NCBI GenBank assembly: GCA_017647785.1
Contig: JAGCJW010000028.1
Coordinates: 27,848-91,847, forward strand
Origin: Bacteroidales bacterium
GTDB lineage: Bacteria > Bacteroidota > Bacteroidia > Bacteroidales > P3
Reading direction: 5' to 3'
Length of the DNA stretch: 64,000 nucleotides
Positions 26,097-35,401 of this stretch are shown piece by piece. The notes under the pieces are model-generated. The model was not told where the DNA came from, did not search any database, and worked only from the letters and a program-made list of their open reading frames with translations. How positions within the stretch are numbered: position 1 is the first letter of the stretch; every line of letters starts with the position of its first letter. The position numbers and the translations under genes are program-made.

Positions 26097-27620
26097 TTAT
26101 TCCCATTCAATAGTTGCAGGTGGTTTAGAACTAATATCATAACAAACTCTATTAACCCCTTTCACCTTATTAATAATCTCATTAGAAACCTTCGCTAAAA
26201 ACTCATAAGGTAAATAACACCAATCCGCAGTCATTCCATCTACCGATTCCACTGCTCTCAATGCTACAACCCTTTCGTAAGTTCTTTCATCGCCCATTAC
26301 TCCAACAGATTGAATAGGAAGTAACACAGCTCCTGCTTGCCATACCTTATTATATAATCCATCTTTCTTTAAATTATCAATAAATATAGCATCAACCTCT
26401 TGAAGAATTGCCACTTTCTCAGGAGTAATATCTCCCAAAATTCTAATAGCTAAACCTGGACCAGGGAAAGGATGACGTCCTAAAAGTTCATCCTTCAATC
26501 CCAATGCTCTACCAACTCTTCTAACCTCATCTTTAAACAATGAACGTAAAGGTTCAACTATCTTTAATTTCATATAATCAGGTAATCCACCTACGTTGTG
26601 GTGAGACTTTATAGTTACACTAGGTCCTTTAACCGAACAACTCTCAATTACATCAGGATAAATAGTACCTTGTCCTAACCATTTCACATCTTTTATCTTT
26701 GCGGCTTCTGCATCAAACACATCTATAAATGTCTTACCAATCGCTTTACGTTTCTTTTCAGGGTCAGTCAAACCTTCCAATGCTGAATAAAACTCTTTCT
26801 TTGCATCAACTCCAATCACATTCAATCCCATTCCCTTATAAGATGCCAATACTTCCTCAAATTCATTCTTTCTCAACAAACCATTATCTACAAATATACA
26901 ATTAAGATTATCTCCAATTGCTCTATGTAACAACAATGCTGCAACCGATGAATCCACACCACCTGAAAGCCCTAAAACCACCTTATCATCTTGTAACTTC
27001 TCTTTCAAATCCTTAATTGTAGTCTCAACAAAAGAATCCTCTGTCCAATTTTGCTCACAACCACATATATCAACAACAAAATTCTTCAACATTGTTAAAC
27101 CATCAGTTGAGTGATATACCTCAGGGTGGAATTGAATTGCGTAAGTTTCCTCACCTTCAATCTTATAACCAGCATTTTTCACACTTTCAGTCGAACAAAT
27201 CACCTTATAGCTTTCTGGCATTGATTCAATAGTATCTCCGTGACTCATCCACACTTGAGAATTATCACCAACACCTTTCAATAATTTTGATTCCTTATCT
27301 ATAAAATTAAGATTTGCTCTACCATATTCTCTAATCTTACTTGCAACAACACTACCCCCAAACGCTTGTACCATATATTGCGCTCCATAACACACACCTA
27401 AAACAGGCATCTTTCCCTTAAACCACAAATCAGGATTAGGGGCATTTTCATCTCTCACACTACAAGGACTACCACTAAGAATTACACCCTTAACCTCATC
27501 TGAAAATTTAGGAGGGTTGTTAAACGGATGAATCTCACAATATACATTTAGTTCTCTTACCTTTCTCGCTATCAATTGAGTATATTGAGAACCATGGTCC
27601 AAAATTATTATAGTTTCCAT
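26097..27620 (-). CDS. guaA: GMP synthase (glutamine-hydrolysing)
   Basis: 507 aa. Converts XMP to GMP using glutamine and ATP. Class I glutamine amidotransferase domain (1-190) with catalytic Cys77 (GVCYGA), His165 and Glu167 (FHPEV); ATP-pyrophosphatase domain with P-loop SGGVDSS (219-225); C-terminal dimerisation domain ending in the conserved PPATIEWE. It is the first gene of a ten-gene minus-strand stretch and has a consensus promoter about 57-86 nt upstream. Confidence 0.98.
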   Translation of the reverse strand: METIIILDHGSQYTQLIARKVRELNVYCEIHPFNNPPKFSDEVKGVILSGSPCSVRDENAPNPDLWFKGKMPVLGVCYGAQYMVQAFGGSVVASKIREYGRANLNFIDKESKLLKGVGDNSQVWMSHGDTIESMPESYKVICSTESVKNAGYKIEGEETYAIQFHPEVYHSTDGLTMLKNFVVDICGCEQNWTEDSFVETTIKDLKEKLQDDKVVLGLSGGVDSSVAALLLHRAIGDNLNCIFVDNGLLRKNEFEEVLASYKGMGLNVIGVDAKKEFYSALEGLTDPEKKRKAIGKTFIDVFDAEAAKIKDVKWLGQGTIYPDVIESCSVKGPSVTIKSHHNVGGLPDYMKLKIVEPLRSLFKDEVRRVGRALGLKDELLGRHPFPGPGLAIRILGDITPEKVAILQEVDAIFIDNLKKDGLYNKVWQAGAVLLPIQSVGVMGDERTYERVVALRAVESVDGMTADWCYLPYEFLAKVSNEIINKVKGVNRVCYDISSKPPATIEWE

Positions 27621-27676
27621 TTTAAAACTGTTTTTAAATTATCAAAAAAATCTTCCTATTCTAGATTAATAATTTT

Positions 27677-27706
27677 CAAAATTACAAAAAAAATATGAAA
27701 CTACAA
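27677..27706 (-). promoter_or_regulatory. Promoter of guaA and the long minus-strand unit
   Basis: Minus strand: TTG (27706-27704), 19 nt, TAATTTTG (27684-27677). Leader to the guaA ATG is about 50 nt. Confidence 0.75.
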
Positions 27707-27838
27707 TAATAAGTTTTAAATAAAAAAAAACAAAAGGGAAAGTGAGTAACGAATTTAACAACTTCAAGATTCAATAGAATAATTCTTCATATCATTTTAC
27801 TTTTTTCCGTTTTTTCAAATTTATATAAAAAAATATAT

Positions 27839-27846
27839 TATCTTTG
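27839..27846 (+). promoter_or_regulatory. -7 promoter element of the wecA-like operon
   Basis: TATCTTTG followed by C, an exact -7 match, 27 nt before the ATG at 27874. The upstream box is weak. The rest of the spacer from 27707 to 27838 shows A/T-rich sequence and nothing else I can name. Confidence 0.75.
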
Positions 27847-27873
27847 CAAGAGTGGAATTATAGATAATAAATT

Positions 27874-28992
27874 ATGATTTGGGTTACTTGTTTTGTAGCA
27901 TCATTTATATTGGTATATTTATTGATGCCTATATTTATCCGATTGATGGAGAAGTACAAGATTTTGGATTCTTCGGGCGGTAGAAAGATTCATAAAGGTT
28001 ATACTGCACACATGGGTGGTGTTGTTATTTTTGTTTCATTCGCTGTTGCGTTGTTTTCTTGTATTTTACAATTAATCAGCGAGATAAATATTTGGCAGTT
28101 ACTGGCTTTCTTGACTTTATTATCTATTGTGGTGATTCTCGGTGTAAGAGATGACATGAATTCTCTTTCTCCTTGGACAAAGTTGTTTTGTGAGATAGCG
28201 ATAGGTTTTCTTTTCTGTTGTTTAGACATCAGATTGTATAGTTTTTATGGACTTTTTGGTGTTGGAGAACTTCCTTTGGTGATTTCATATATCTTAACTA
28301 TCGCATTTATAATAGTGGTTTGTAATGCGTATAACCTTATTGACGGAATTGACGGACAGGCTGGTACTCAGGCATTAGCGACATTTATTTTCCTATCTCT
28401 TTTGATTTCTTATCAAATTTCACAAAAAGAACTTCTTTCTCATGACACTTTCTTTGCTAGTTCTACTTTCTGGCTTACTGTTTACATAGCGATAATTGGT
28501 AGTATTGGTGGTTTCTTGATATTTAATTGGCAACCTGCGAAGATTTTTATGGGCGATACAGGTAGTTTATTTATTGGTACTTTAATCGCTATTAGTATTC
28601 TTATGGCAATGAACTACAATGGTGAAAACCCTGTGAGATTGTGTGATTTTCAAATAAAGTCTAATATATTGGTATTTCCAATGTTCTTTTTCTTACCATT
28701 GGCAGATACTTTAAGGGTGTTTGTTGCTAGAATGAGAAGGGGTAAATCTCCTTTTTCTGCAGACAAAACTCATATTCACCATTTCCTTTTAAGAACTGGT
28801 TTTTCTCATCAAAAAACAACTATTACTACTTTTATTACTCAAATAATTATCGCTATAGTTTCTGTGTTTATTGCATTTTTGATAAGTGATTTATATTATA
28901 TCATTTATATAATTTTCATGTGGGTGGCGTATGTTTTTGTTCTTCGTTACACAGTACAAAGAAAAATCTCAAAAATAAAACACGATTTATAA
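27874..28992 (+). CDS. wecA: Undecaprenyl-phosphate sugar-1-phosphate transferase (WecA/TagO family)
   Basis: 372 aa with about ten or eleven membrane helices. Transfers a GlcNAc- or similar sugar-1-phosphate from UDP-sugar to undecaprenyl phosphate, starting a surface polysaccharide. Family motifs: RKIHKGYTAHMGG, the catalytic region VCNAYNLIDGIDGQAG, FNWQPAKIFMGDTGS and the HIHH region (DKTHIHHFLL). The gene starts an operon with ftsE (1-nt gap) and two glycosyltransferases, which supports a glycan role for the group. The symbol is by family; the exact sugar is not decidable. Confidence 0.9.
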   Translation: MIWVTCFVASFILVYLLMPIFIRLMEKYKILDSSGGRKIHKGYTAHMGGVVIFVSFAVALFSCILQLISEINIWQLLAFLTLLSIVVILGVRDDMNSLSPWTKLFCEIAIGFLFCCLDIRLYSFYGLFGVGELPLVISYILTIAFIIVVCNAYNLIDGIDGQAGTQALATFIFLSLLISYQISQKELLSHDTFFASSTFWLTVYIAIIGSIGGFLIFNWQPAKIFMGDTGSLFIGTLIAISILMAMNYNGENPVRLCDFQIKSNILVFPMFFFLPLADTLRVFVARMRRGKSPFSADKTHIHHFLLRTGFSHQKTTITTFITQIIIAIVSVFIAFLISDLYYIIYIIFMWVAYVFVLRYTVQRKISKIKHDL

Positions 28993-28993
28993 G

Positions 28994-29665
28994 ATGGAAA
29001 ATACTGAATCTGTAATAAAATATAGTGGAGTTAATATCTCTTTGGAAAAAACTATATTGTCAAATATTAATCTTGATTTAAAGAAAGGGGAATTTGTTTA
29101 CTTAATTGGCAAAACAGGCAGTGGTAAATCTTCTCTTTTAAGAAGTATTTATGCTGATATCACTATTGAAACAGGTTCCGCTTGTGTTTGTGGGTTTACT
29201 CTTAATGGTTTAAAAAAATCGAAAATTCCTTTATTGAGAAGAAAACTTGGTATTGTTTTTCAAGATTTTCAATTGTTAAAGGATAGAACGGTTTATGATA
29301 ACCTAGCATTTGTGTTGAAAGCGACTGGATGGAAAGACAAGAAAGCGATTAAAGAAAGAATACTTCAAGCACTTGACGATGTTGGTTTGTTAATGAAAGC
29401 ATATGAACAAGCATGTGATTTGAGTGAGGGTGAGATGCAAAGAGTTTCTATCGCCAGAGCAATTGTTAATCAACCTGAATTGATTTTAGCAGATGAACCT
29501 ACAGGAAACTTAGACCCAATTACAAGTGAAGAGATTGTACAACTTCTGATGAAAATCAATCAAAAACATGGTACAACTGTCTTAATGGCAACTCATGATT
29601 ATATTGTGTTAGATAAATTCCGTGCAAAAATATTGGCATGTGAAGATGGCACAATAAAATCTTAA
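28994..29665 (+). CDS. ftsE: FtsE-type ABC ATPase
   Basis: 223 aa. FtsE with the membrane protein FtsX controls peptidoglycan hydrolases at division. Walker A GKTGSGKSS (39-47), Q-loop VFQDFQLL (88-95), Walker B LILADEPTGNLDP. The ABC signature reads LSEGEMQR (143-150) instead of the usual LSGGEQQR. No ftsX is present in the window; neighbours are wecA-like and glycosyltransferase genes. It resembles FtsE more than LolD in its overall sequence, but another ABC ATPase of the same subfamily cannot be excluded. Confidence 0.85.
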   Translation: MENTESVIKYSGVNISLEKTILSNINLDLKKGEFVYLIGKTGSGKSSLLRSIYADITIETGSACVCGFTLNGLKKSKIPLLRRKLGIVFQDFQLLKDRTVYDNLAFVLKATGWKDKKAIKERILQALDDVGLLMKAYEQACDLSEGEMQRVSIARAIVNQPELILADEPTGNLDPITSEEIVQLLMKINQKHGTTVLMATHDYIVLDKFRAKILACEDGTIKS

Positions 29666-29687
29666 GGTATTGTATCATTTTTTTACA

Positions 29688-30785
29688 ATGAAACGTATTT
29701 GTGTAAGTGTAAGCAATGATTTACTTTGTGACAACAGAGTAGATAAAACTTGTAATAGTCTTACAAAATGTGGTTTATCGGTTAAATTAATCGGAAGAAA
29801 ATTTAAGGATAGCCCAAGTTTAACCTCTCGTCCTTACCAATGTAAAAGGTTGGGTGTTTGTTTCAAAAACAATATTGTCTATTACGCAGAACTGAATATT
29901 CGTTTGTTCTTTTACCTTCTTTTTTCTAAACAAGATTTTCTTTGGGCAAATGATTTAGATACCTTACTTCCAAATTATTTAGTGGCAAAAATAAAACATA
30001 AACCTTTGATTTTTGATTCTCATGAACACTTCACAGAAGTTCCTGAATTGAAAAACAATCCATTCGCGAAAAAGGTTTGGAAATCTATTGAAAAACATTG
30101 TATAAAAGGTTGTGATGCTGTATTTACTGTTTGTAATCCTATCAAAGATTATTTTAAAAAAGAGTACTCTGTAGAGTGTGAGATTTTGAGAAATATTCCT
30201 TCTAAAACTTATATCAACGAAGATATAACAACGTCTGCAAATAAGGATAACATATTAGTTTGGCAGGGTGCAGTAAATGTAGAAAGAGGTTTGGAGGAAT
30301 TGTGTGAAGCAATGTTGTATATCGATGCGCAACTGATAATAATGGGTGATGGTGACATTAAAGGTGTTTTGGCAAAAAGGGTGAAAGAATTAAATATTGA
30401 GAATAAAGTAAAGTTTCTTGGGAGATTACCTTTTAAGGAAATGATTAAGAATACTAAACTTTCAAAATTAGCAATATCAATTGATAAACCTACAAATGGA
30501 AATTACTCAATCAGTCTTCCAAATAAGATATTTGAATATATTTCTTGTTCAATACCTGTTTTAGTTTCTCCTTTACAGGAAATAAAACATATAGTTGATA
30601 ATTATCATACAGGTATTTACATAAAATCTTACGAACCTAAAGAATTAGCAAAACAGATAAACGAAATATTATCGGATAATCAAACTCTTGATTTAATTTC
30701 TGATAATTGTAGAAAAGCAGCAAAAGAACTATCTTGGGAAAACGAAGAAAAAAAACTATTCAATACAATAAAAAATATAATATAG
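29688..30785 (+). CDS. GT4-family glycosyltransferase
   Basis: 365 aa, GT-B fold. N-terminal acceptor half (VSNDLLCDNRVDKTCNSL, FDSHEHFTEVPEL) and C-terminal nucleotide-sugar half with FLGRLPFKEMI and the GT4-type ISLPNKIFEYISCSIPVL segment. Cytoplasmic, no membrane helix. The ATG at 29688 (MKRICVSVSND) is preferred to a TTG 18 nt upstream. Lies 22 nt after ftsE and 9 nt before the next glycosyltransferase, so it is part of the glycan operon headed by the wecA-like gene. Confidence 0.9.
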   Translation: MKRICVSVSNDLLCDNRVDKTCNSLTKCGLSVKLIGRKFKDSPSLTSRPYQCKRLGVCFKNNIVYYAELNIRLFFYLLFSKQDFLWANDLDTLLPNYLVAKIKHKPLIFDSHEHFTEVPELKNNPFAKKVWKSIEKHCIKGCDAVFTVCNPIKDYFKKEYSVECEILRNIPSKTYINEDITTSANKDNILVWQGAVNVERGLEELCEAMLYIDAQLIIMGDGDIKGVLAKRVKELNIENKVKFLGRLPFKEMIKNTKLSKLAISIDKPTNGNYSISLPNKIFEYISCSIPVLVSPLQEIKHIVDNYHTGIYIKSYEPKELAKQINEILSDNQTLDLISDNCRKAAKELSWENEEKKLFNTIKNII

Positions 30786-30794
30786 TAATTAATA

Positions 30795-31661
30795 ATGTTA
30801 TCTATTCTTATTCCAATATATCAAGAAAATTGTGTTAAACTGATTCACGATTTAGTAGAACAAGCAAATAAATTGACTTGTGATTATGAAATATTGGTGT
30901 TTGACGATTGTTCTCCTCTAATTCCTCAAGAGAATAAAGTTCTTTCTCAAATTCCAAAGGTAGAATACAAAGAACTTGAAGAAAATTTAGGACGTTCAAA
31001 AATTAGAAATTATTTGTCTGATTGTGCGAATGGTGATATTTTGTTGTTTTTGGATGGAGATAGTGGAATAGTTAGAGATGATTTTTTAAAAAAGTATTTA
31101 AGAGAAATAGAAAAATACGACATAGTAAGAGGTGGTACGGTTTATTGTTCTAAAGACAAAATGCCAAAAGGCTGTGATTTACATTGGAAATATGGAACAA
31201 AGGTTGAGTCGAACAAAGGATTGAAAAACAAAGATATGTTTACTACAAACAACTTTTGTATTCGCAAATCCGTGTTTTCAAAAGTGTGTTTTAGAGAAGA
31301 CATAAAGGGCTATGGACACGAAGACACTTTGTTTAAATTTGATTTAGAGGCACATTCATTTTCTTTTTGCAATATAGACAATCCTGTTGAGCATTTGGGG
31401 CTAAAAACTTTTGAGCAGTTTATTAAATCAACTGAATCTGCGGTTGTAAACCTTAAGAAATTAAATCAAAGAAACAAAAATTTAATTCAAAGAATAAAAT
31501 TAGTAAAAGCCTATAATAAATTATCGAAACTTGGTTTGGAGAAATTATATTCAAGATTTTTTTTGATGACAAGAAAGATGATGTTAAACCTTCTTGCCAC
31601 CAAAAACCCAAGTCTTTTTATTTTGAATTTATATAAACTAGGTGTTTATACGATTTCTTAA
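30795..31661 (+). CDS. GT2-family glycosyltransferase with a 21-bp-repeat insertion
   Basis: 288 aa. GT-A domain: ILIPIYQENCVK (4-15), FDDCSP, LFLDGDSGI with the DxD (DGD) motif, and GYGHEDTLFKFDLE near the C-terminal side of the fold. Residues 222-235 (KLNQRNK then NLIQRIK) are encoded by two in-frame units of the 21-bp CAAAG repeat. Ends the wecA operon; its stop overlaps the convergent rlmB stop by 4 bp. Confidence 0.88.
   Translation: MLSILIPIYQENCVKLIHDLVEQANKLTCDYEILVFDDCSPLIPQENKVLSQIPKVEYKELEENLGRSKIRNYLSDCANGDILLFLDGDSGIVRDDFLKKYLREIEKYDIVRGGTVYCSKDKMPKGCDLHWKYGTKVESNKGLKNKDMFTTNNFCIRKSVFSKVCFREDIKGYGHEDTLFKFDLEAHSFSFCNIDNPVEHLGLKTFEQFIKSTESAVVNLKKLNQRNKNLIQRIKLVKAYNKLSKLGLEKLYSRFFLMTRKMMLNLLATKNPSLFILNLYKLGVYTIS
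31467..31492 (+). repeat. 21-bp CWWWG repeat pair E inside a coding region
   Basis: CAAAG cores at 31467 and 31488, 21 bp apart with A/T-rich flanks of the same composition as arrays A and D (the two full units span 31458-31499). Because 21 bp is seven codons the frame is kept. Confidence 0.7.
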
Positions 31662-32407
31662 ATTTTCAAACGTTGCCTTACTACCTCAAATAATAAAACA
31701 GAAGCAGCAGCAGATACATTAAGACTTTCTATATCTCCTTTCATTGGTATTTTTATCAACTCATCAGACATTTTCAACATCGTAGAACTTACTCCATGTT
31801 CTTCATTACCCATTACAAGCATTAATGCTTCATCAGCATTTATTTGAGTATATAATGTACTTGCCTTTTCACTTGCTGAATATATTTTGATATCGTGTGC
31901 TTTTATGGTATTGATAAAAGTTTTCGGATTATTCACTTTACAAACAGGTAATCTTAATAAAGCTCCTGCTGAAGTTTTTATCGCATCTTGATTTATTGGA
32001 GCAGAACCTTGTTGTGGTAATATTAAAGCATCGGCTCCAGCACATTCTGCACTTCTTGCTATTGCTCCAAGGTTTCTCACGTCTGTTACGTTATCTAAAT
32101 ATACAAGGAATGGTTTAGTTTCTTTACCTTCAACATAAACTAACAAGTCATCTAATTCCCAATATTCAATTTGAGAAAGTTGAGCAACTACTCCTTGATG
32201 ATTTTGTTTTCTTGATAAGTAATCTAATTTTTCAAGTGGAACATATTGTTGTTGAATTTGTTTTCCACTTTGTTTGATTAAAGCTTTTAATTCTGAAAAC
32301 AACTTTCCTTGTAAATTACTTTGAAAGTAGACTTTGTCTATTGTTTTTCCTGCTTTTATTGCCTCCATTATAGGACGTAGTCCATATATTATTTGATTTT
32401 TTTCCAT
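31658..32407 (-). CDS. rlmB: 23S rRNA (guanosine-2251) 2'-O-methyltransferase, SpoU family
   Basis: 249 aa. N-terminal substrate-binding domain opening IIYGLRPIMEAI, then a knotted SPOUT domain with the three motifs NLGAIARSAECAG, VMGNEEHGVS and IPMKGDIESLNVSAAASVLLFE. The whole matches TrmH/RlmB proteins; RlmB is the likeliest member by length and N-terminal domain. It follows lolD by 4 nt and is the last gene of the methionine gamma-lyase operon. Confidence 0.9.
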   Translation of the reverse strand: MEKNQIIYGLRPIMEAIKAGKTIDKVYFQSNLQGKLFSELKALIKQSGKQIQQQYVPLEKLDYLSRKQNHQGVVAQLSQIEYWELDDLLVYVEGKETKPFLVYLDNVTDVRNLGAIARSAECAGADALILPQQGSAPINQDAIKTSAGALLRLPVCKVNNPKTFINTIKAHDIKIYSASEKASTLYTQINADEALMLVMGNEEHGVSSTMLKMSDELIKIPMKGDIESLNVSAAASVLLFEVVRQRLKI

Positions 32408-32411
32408 ATAA

Positions 32412-33062
32412 TTAAATTATTTTACCGTCTTGCATTATTAATCTTCTATCTGACATTGTTGCCAAGTCTTGATTGTGGGTTACTATCAAGAATGTTTGTT
32501 TGTAGGTTTCTCTTAATTGAAAGAACAACTCATGTAATTGTTTTGCATTGTTTGTATCAAGATTTCCCGAAGGTTCATCTGCCAAAATAATTGACGGACG
32601 ATTGATTAAGGCCCTTGCTATTGCGACTCTTTGTTGTTCTCCACCTGATAGTTCTGAAGGTTTATGTTCTGCCCTATCGTAAATTTTCAAAATATCTAAA
32701 AGTTCTTTTGCTTTCTCTATAGCTTCTGATTTTTTTTCTTTTGCTATCAATGCTGGCATTATAATATTTTCTAATGCTGTGAACTCATTTAAAAGGTAGT
32801 GAAATTGATAAACAAATCCGATTTCTTTATTACGAAATTCTGATAATTGTTTCTCGTTTAAAGAAGTAATATCTCTATTATTTATTTCTACTATTCCATT
32901 ATCTGCCCTATCCAATGTACCTATTATGTTCAAAAGAGTAGTTTTCCCAGCACCTGAAGCACCTAACAACGTAACTATTTCTTGTGGTGCGATATTGAGT
33001 TCCACATCTTTTAAAACGTGTAAAGCACCATAATACTTATTTAATTGATTTATTTTTATCAT
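32412..33062 (-). CDS. lolD: Lipoprotein-releasing ABC ATPase LolD
   Basis: 216 aa. Powers release of outer-membrane lipoproteins from the inner membrane. Walker A GASGAGKT (34-41), signature LSGGEQQR (138-145), Walker B LADEPSGNLD. The LolD/MacB-like FVYQFHYLLNEFTALENI segment supports the assignment. No LolC/E permease is adjacent. It sits 2 nt after a patatin-barrel protein, so the operon combines outer-membrane functions. Confidence 0.88.
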   Translation of the reverse strand: MIKINQLNKYYGALHVLKDVELNIAPQEIVTLLGASGAGKTTLLNIIGTLDRADNGIVEINNRDITSLNEKQLSEFRNKEIGFVYQFHYLLNEFTALENIIMPALIAKEKKSEAIEKAKELLDILKIYDRAEHKPSELSGGEQQRVAIARALINRPSIILADEPSGNLDTNNAKQLHELFFQLRETYKQTFLIVTHNQDLATMSDRRLIMQDGKII

Positions 33063-33064
33063 TT

Positions 33065-35395
33065 CTATTTATCTATATTTTTATTATTGAACATAACAAA
33101 TCCAAAACCTAAAGAAACTCCCCAAGGATTTTGTCCATTATCTCGTTGATGATAAGAGAATGTAAGATTAAATGGTCCAAAAGGAGTTCTCGCAACAAAG
33201 GAAGTATTTGCTATAAAATACAGTTTTTTAAATGGTTCTCCATAAAAAGGGTTATCATTCCCAATTCTTTCTATTTGTCTATAAGGAAGGAACAAATAAG
33301 TTCCTACTCTTGCAGAAAGATTTATTCCAAACATATTATCAATGAAAAATATGTTCTCTACCCCTAGTGCCGCATACTGATTAGCTCTGTATTCTGGCAT
33401 ATAATTAGTAAAAGTTTCAATTGTTGGAGTATAACTTCCTGCATTTAACAAACTAGATTTATACGTTGAGAACAAATCTTGAAAAGAATAAAACACATCT
33501 CCTCTTAATCCTAAAGTATAATAAGAATTCATTTGAACATGCATTCTATTCCTTGCTATTATTTGTACCCAATTATGTGTTTTAAAATTATTATTATCAT
33601 GTTCCGAAGTATTTCCTGGATAGAAGCGTTCTTTACCATTAACATATTGAATACTGATTTTTTGATAAAAACCCTTCGTAGGATATTGCCAAGCATCTAA
33701 ACTATTGTATTCACGAGTAAGAGATATTGCAAAATTTTGAAATTTAGTTTTGTCGTTTGTATCTGTTGTTGTTATGTAATCTCTATTAAAATATTTATCT
33801 TCCACATTTCCTAAACCAGCTTTCAAATATATTACGTCTTTAATTGAAATAGGCATTCCAATAGAGGCTTGAATATTTGATTCCGATTGTTCCATATAAT
33901 TGATTGGAGAGTAAGACAAAAATCCTTTTCTCAATCTATAAAAATTCCAATTATTTATATTAGACTCCACCTCTACATAAAATGGTATTTGGGTTGAGCA
34001 ATCCATTTTAGCTAGGAAAGAAATAGAGTTATAATATCGTCCAAGATAAGTATTGAATTTTAAGTAATACGCATTTGTATTAAGGAAGTTATAACTTGCC
34101 GCAGCGTAAATAAAACTAGTAGGTGAAGTAGAAAGATGCCCTCCAAGCTCCATATTCAAAAAACGCTTGGTTTTGACATTAAGATTCAAAATATAAGCAT
34201 CAAAAAAATCATTATAAAATAAACTTGGTTGAATATCTTTTATATTGATATCATCATACAAGGCAATGTAGTTTCGTTTCAAAGTTTTAGTAGTCAGATT
34301 AGAATTATCAAGTTGTTGCAAAATAGCATTGGACACATATTTCTTCTTAGCACCATCAACACCTTGTATACTGATTGTTTTAATTTTCAAATTAGGTTTT
34401 CTATTATTAAAATCCTTTCTTCGTTCAGATAGTTCCAATGCACTGATACTATCTTTCAAGAATGTTTTTATTTCTTTTATTTTCGCTTCTCCTGCCTCAT
34501 AACCAAGTCTTTCACATTCCTTCATTTTATCAAAATCCATAATACTTATTCCTGTCAAATTAGGTTCTATTAAAACAGAATTTTGACAATCTATTTGGTA
34601 ATCTGAATCCTGAGTAAGCATATTTTCTAAATAGGAACGAATATCCCCTTCTTCAGGTGGTGCAAAATTTCCTGCAACCTTGACTCCTATTATAACATCT
34701 GGATTAAAGATTTCTTGCATCTGTTTTGCAGGAAAGTTATTATACATTCCACCATCAAACATTATTTTCCCATCAAGCTTAATCGGTTCAAACATGAAAG
34801 GAAAACTCATTGAGGCTCTTATCGCCAATCCCAAATCTCCACTCCTTCTTATACTAGCTTTTGATTCTTCTATATCTGCAGTCACACAAAAATAGGGTAT
34901 CATTAAGCTATCAAAATTTCCTTCTGCAACTTTAGTTGCTCCAGAAAAGATTTCCATAAACGCATAATCCATTTGCACCGGATCAACAACACTTGTAGGT
35001 ATTTGAAATTTCAAATTTTCATCAACATCAAAAGAAAAACTTGCCACTTTAGCAGAAGGCCTACTTTTTTTGTAAAAGTAAGTATATTCATCTTCTATCT
35101 TGCCACTAACCCAATACTGAAATTCTTCAGAATAAAAAAGATTTGAAATTTCCTCCAAGCTATAGCCCGAAGCATAAAGCCCTCCCACTATAGCTCCCAT
35201 TGAAGTCCCACAAATATAGTCAATAGGGATATTTGCCTCTTCAAGTGCGCGCAATACACCAAGGTGAGCTAATCCTCTAGCTCCACCTCCACCAAGAACA
35301 ACTCCAACGGTTTGACGTCTTTCCTCCTGCCCTGAAACAAAATTACAGAGCAGAAGAAAACACATCATTAAAATTAACAGTCTTTTAAACATCAA
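33065..35395 (-). CDS. Patatin-like phospholipase with outer-membrane barrel
   Basis: 776 aa with signal peptide (about 1-22). Patatin domain at 28-225 with oxyanion loop GGGGARG (35-41), nucleophile Ser65 in GTSMG and dyad Asp214 in DGGMYNN, so probably an active lipase. A linker (about 320-400, NRKPNLKIKTISIQGV) resembles a POTRA domain, and the last 380 residues are alternating aromatic strands ending WGVSLGFGFVMF, as in BamA-type 16-strand barrels. This is the PlpD-like type V architecture: the lipase is held at or released from the surface. Lies 6 nt after methionine gamma-lyase. Confidence 0.9.
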   Translation of the reverse strand: MMFKRLLILMMCFLLLCNFVSGQEERRQTVGVVLGGGGARGLAHLGVLRALEEANIPIDYICGTSMGAIVGGLYASGYSLEEISNLFYSEEFQYWVSGKIEDEYTYFYKKSRPSAKVASFSFDVDENLKFQIPTSVVDPVQMDYAFMEIFSGATKVAEGNFDSLMIPYFCVTADIEESKASIRRSGDLGLAIRASMSFPFMFEPIKLDGKIMFDGGMYNNFPAKQMQEIFNPDVIIGVKVAGNFAPPEEGDIRSYLENMLTQDSDYQIDCQNSVLIEPNLTGISIMDFDKMKECERLGYEAGEAKIKEIKTFLKDSISALELSERRKDFNNRKPNLKIKTISIQGVDGAKKKYVSNAILQQLDNSNLTTKTLKRNYIALYDDINIKDIQPSLFYNDFFDAYILNLNVKTKRFLNMELGGHLSTSPTSFIYAAASYNFLNTNAYYLKFNTYLGRYYNSISFLAKMDCSTQIPFYVEVESNINNWNFYRLRKGFLSYSPINYMEQSESNIQASIGMPISIKDVIYLKAGLGNVEDKYFNRDYITTTDTNDKTKFQNFAISLTREYNSLDAWQYPTKGFYQKISIQYVNGKERFYPGNTSEHDNNNFKTHNWVQIIARNRMHVQMNSYYTLGLRGDVFYSFQDLFSTYKSSLLNAGSYTPTIETFTNYMPEYRANQYAALGVENIFFIDNMFGINLSARVGTYLFLPYRQIERIGNDNPFYGEPFKKLYFIANTSFVARTPFGPFNLTFSYHQRDNGQNPWGVSLGFGFVMFNNKNIDK

Positions 35396-35401
35396 ACAAA
35401 A

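Noticed and set aside
27707..27838. Small RNA or tRNA gene between guaA and the wecA-like gene
   Set aside because: No cloverleaf, no stable stem and no terminator; only promoter elements at both ends.
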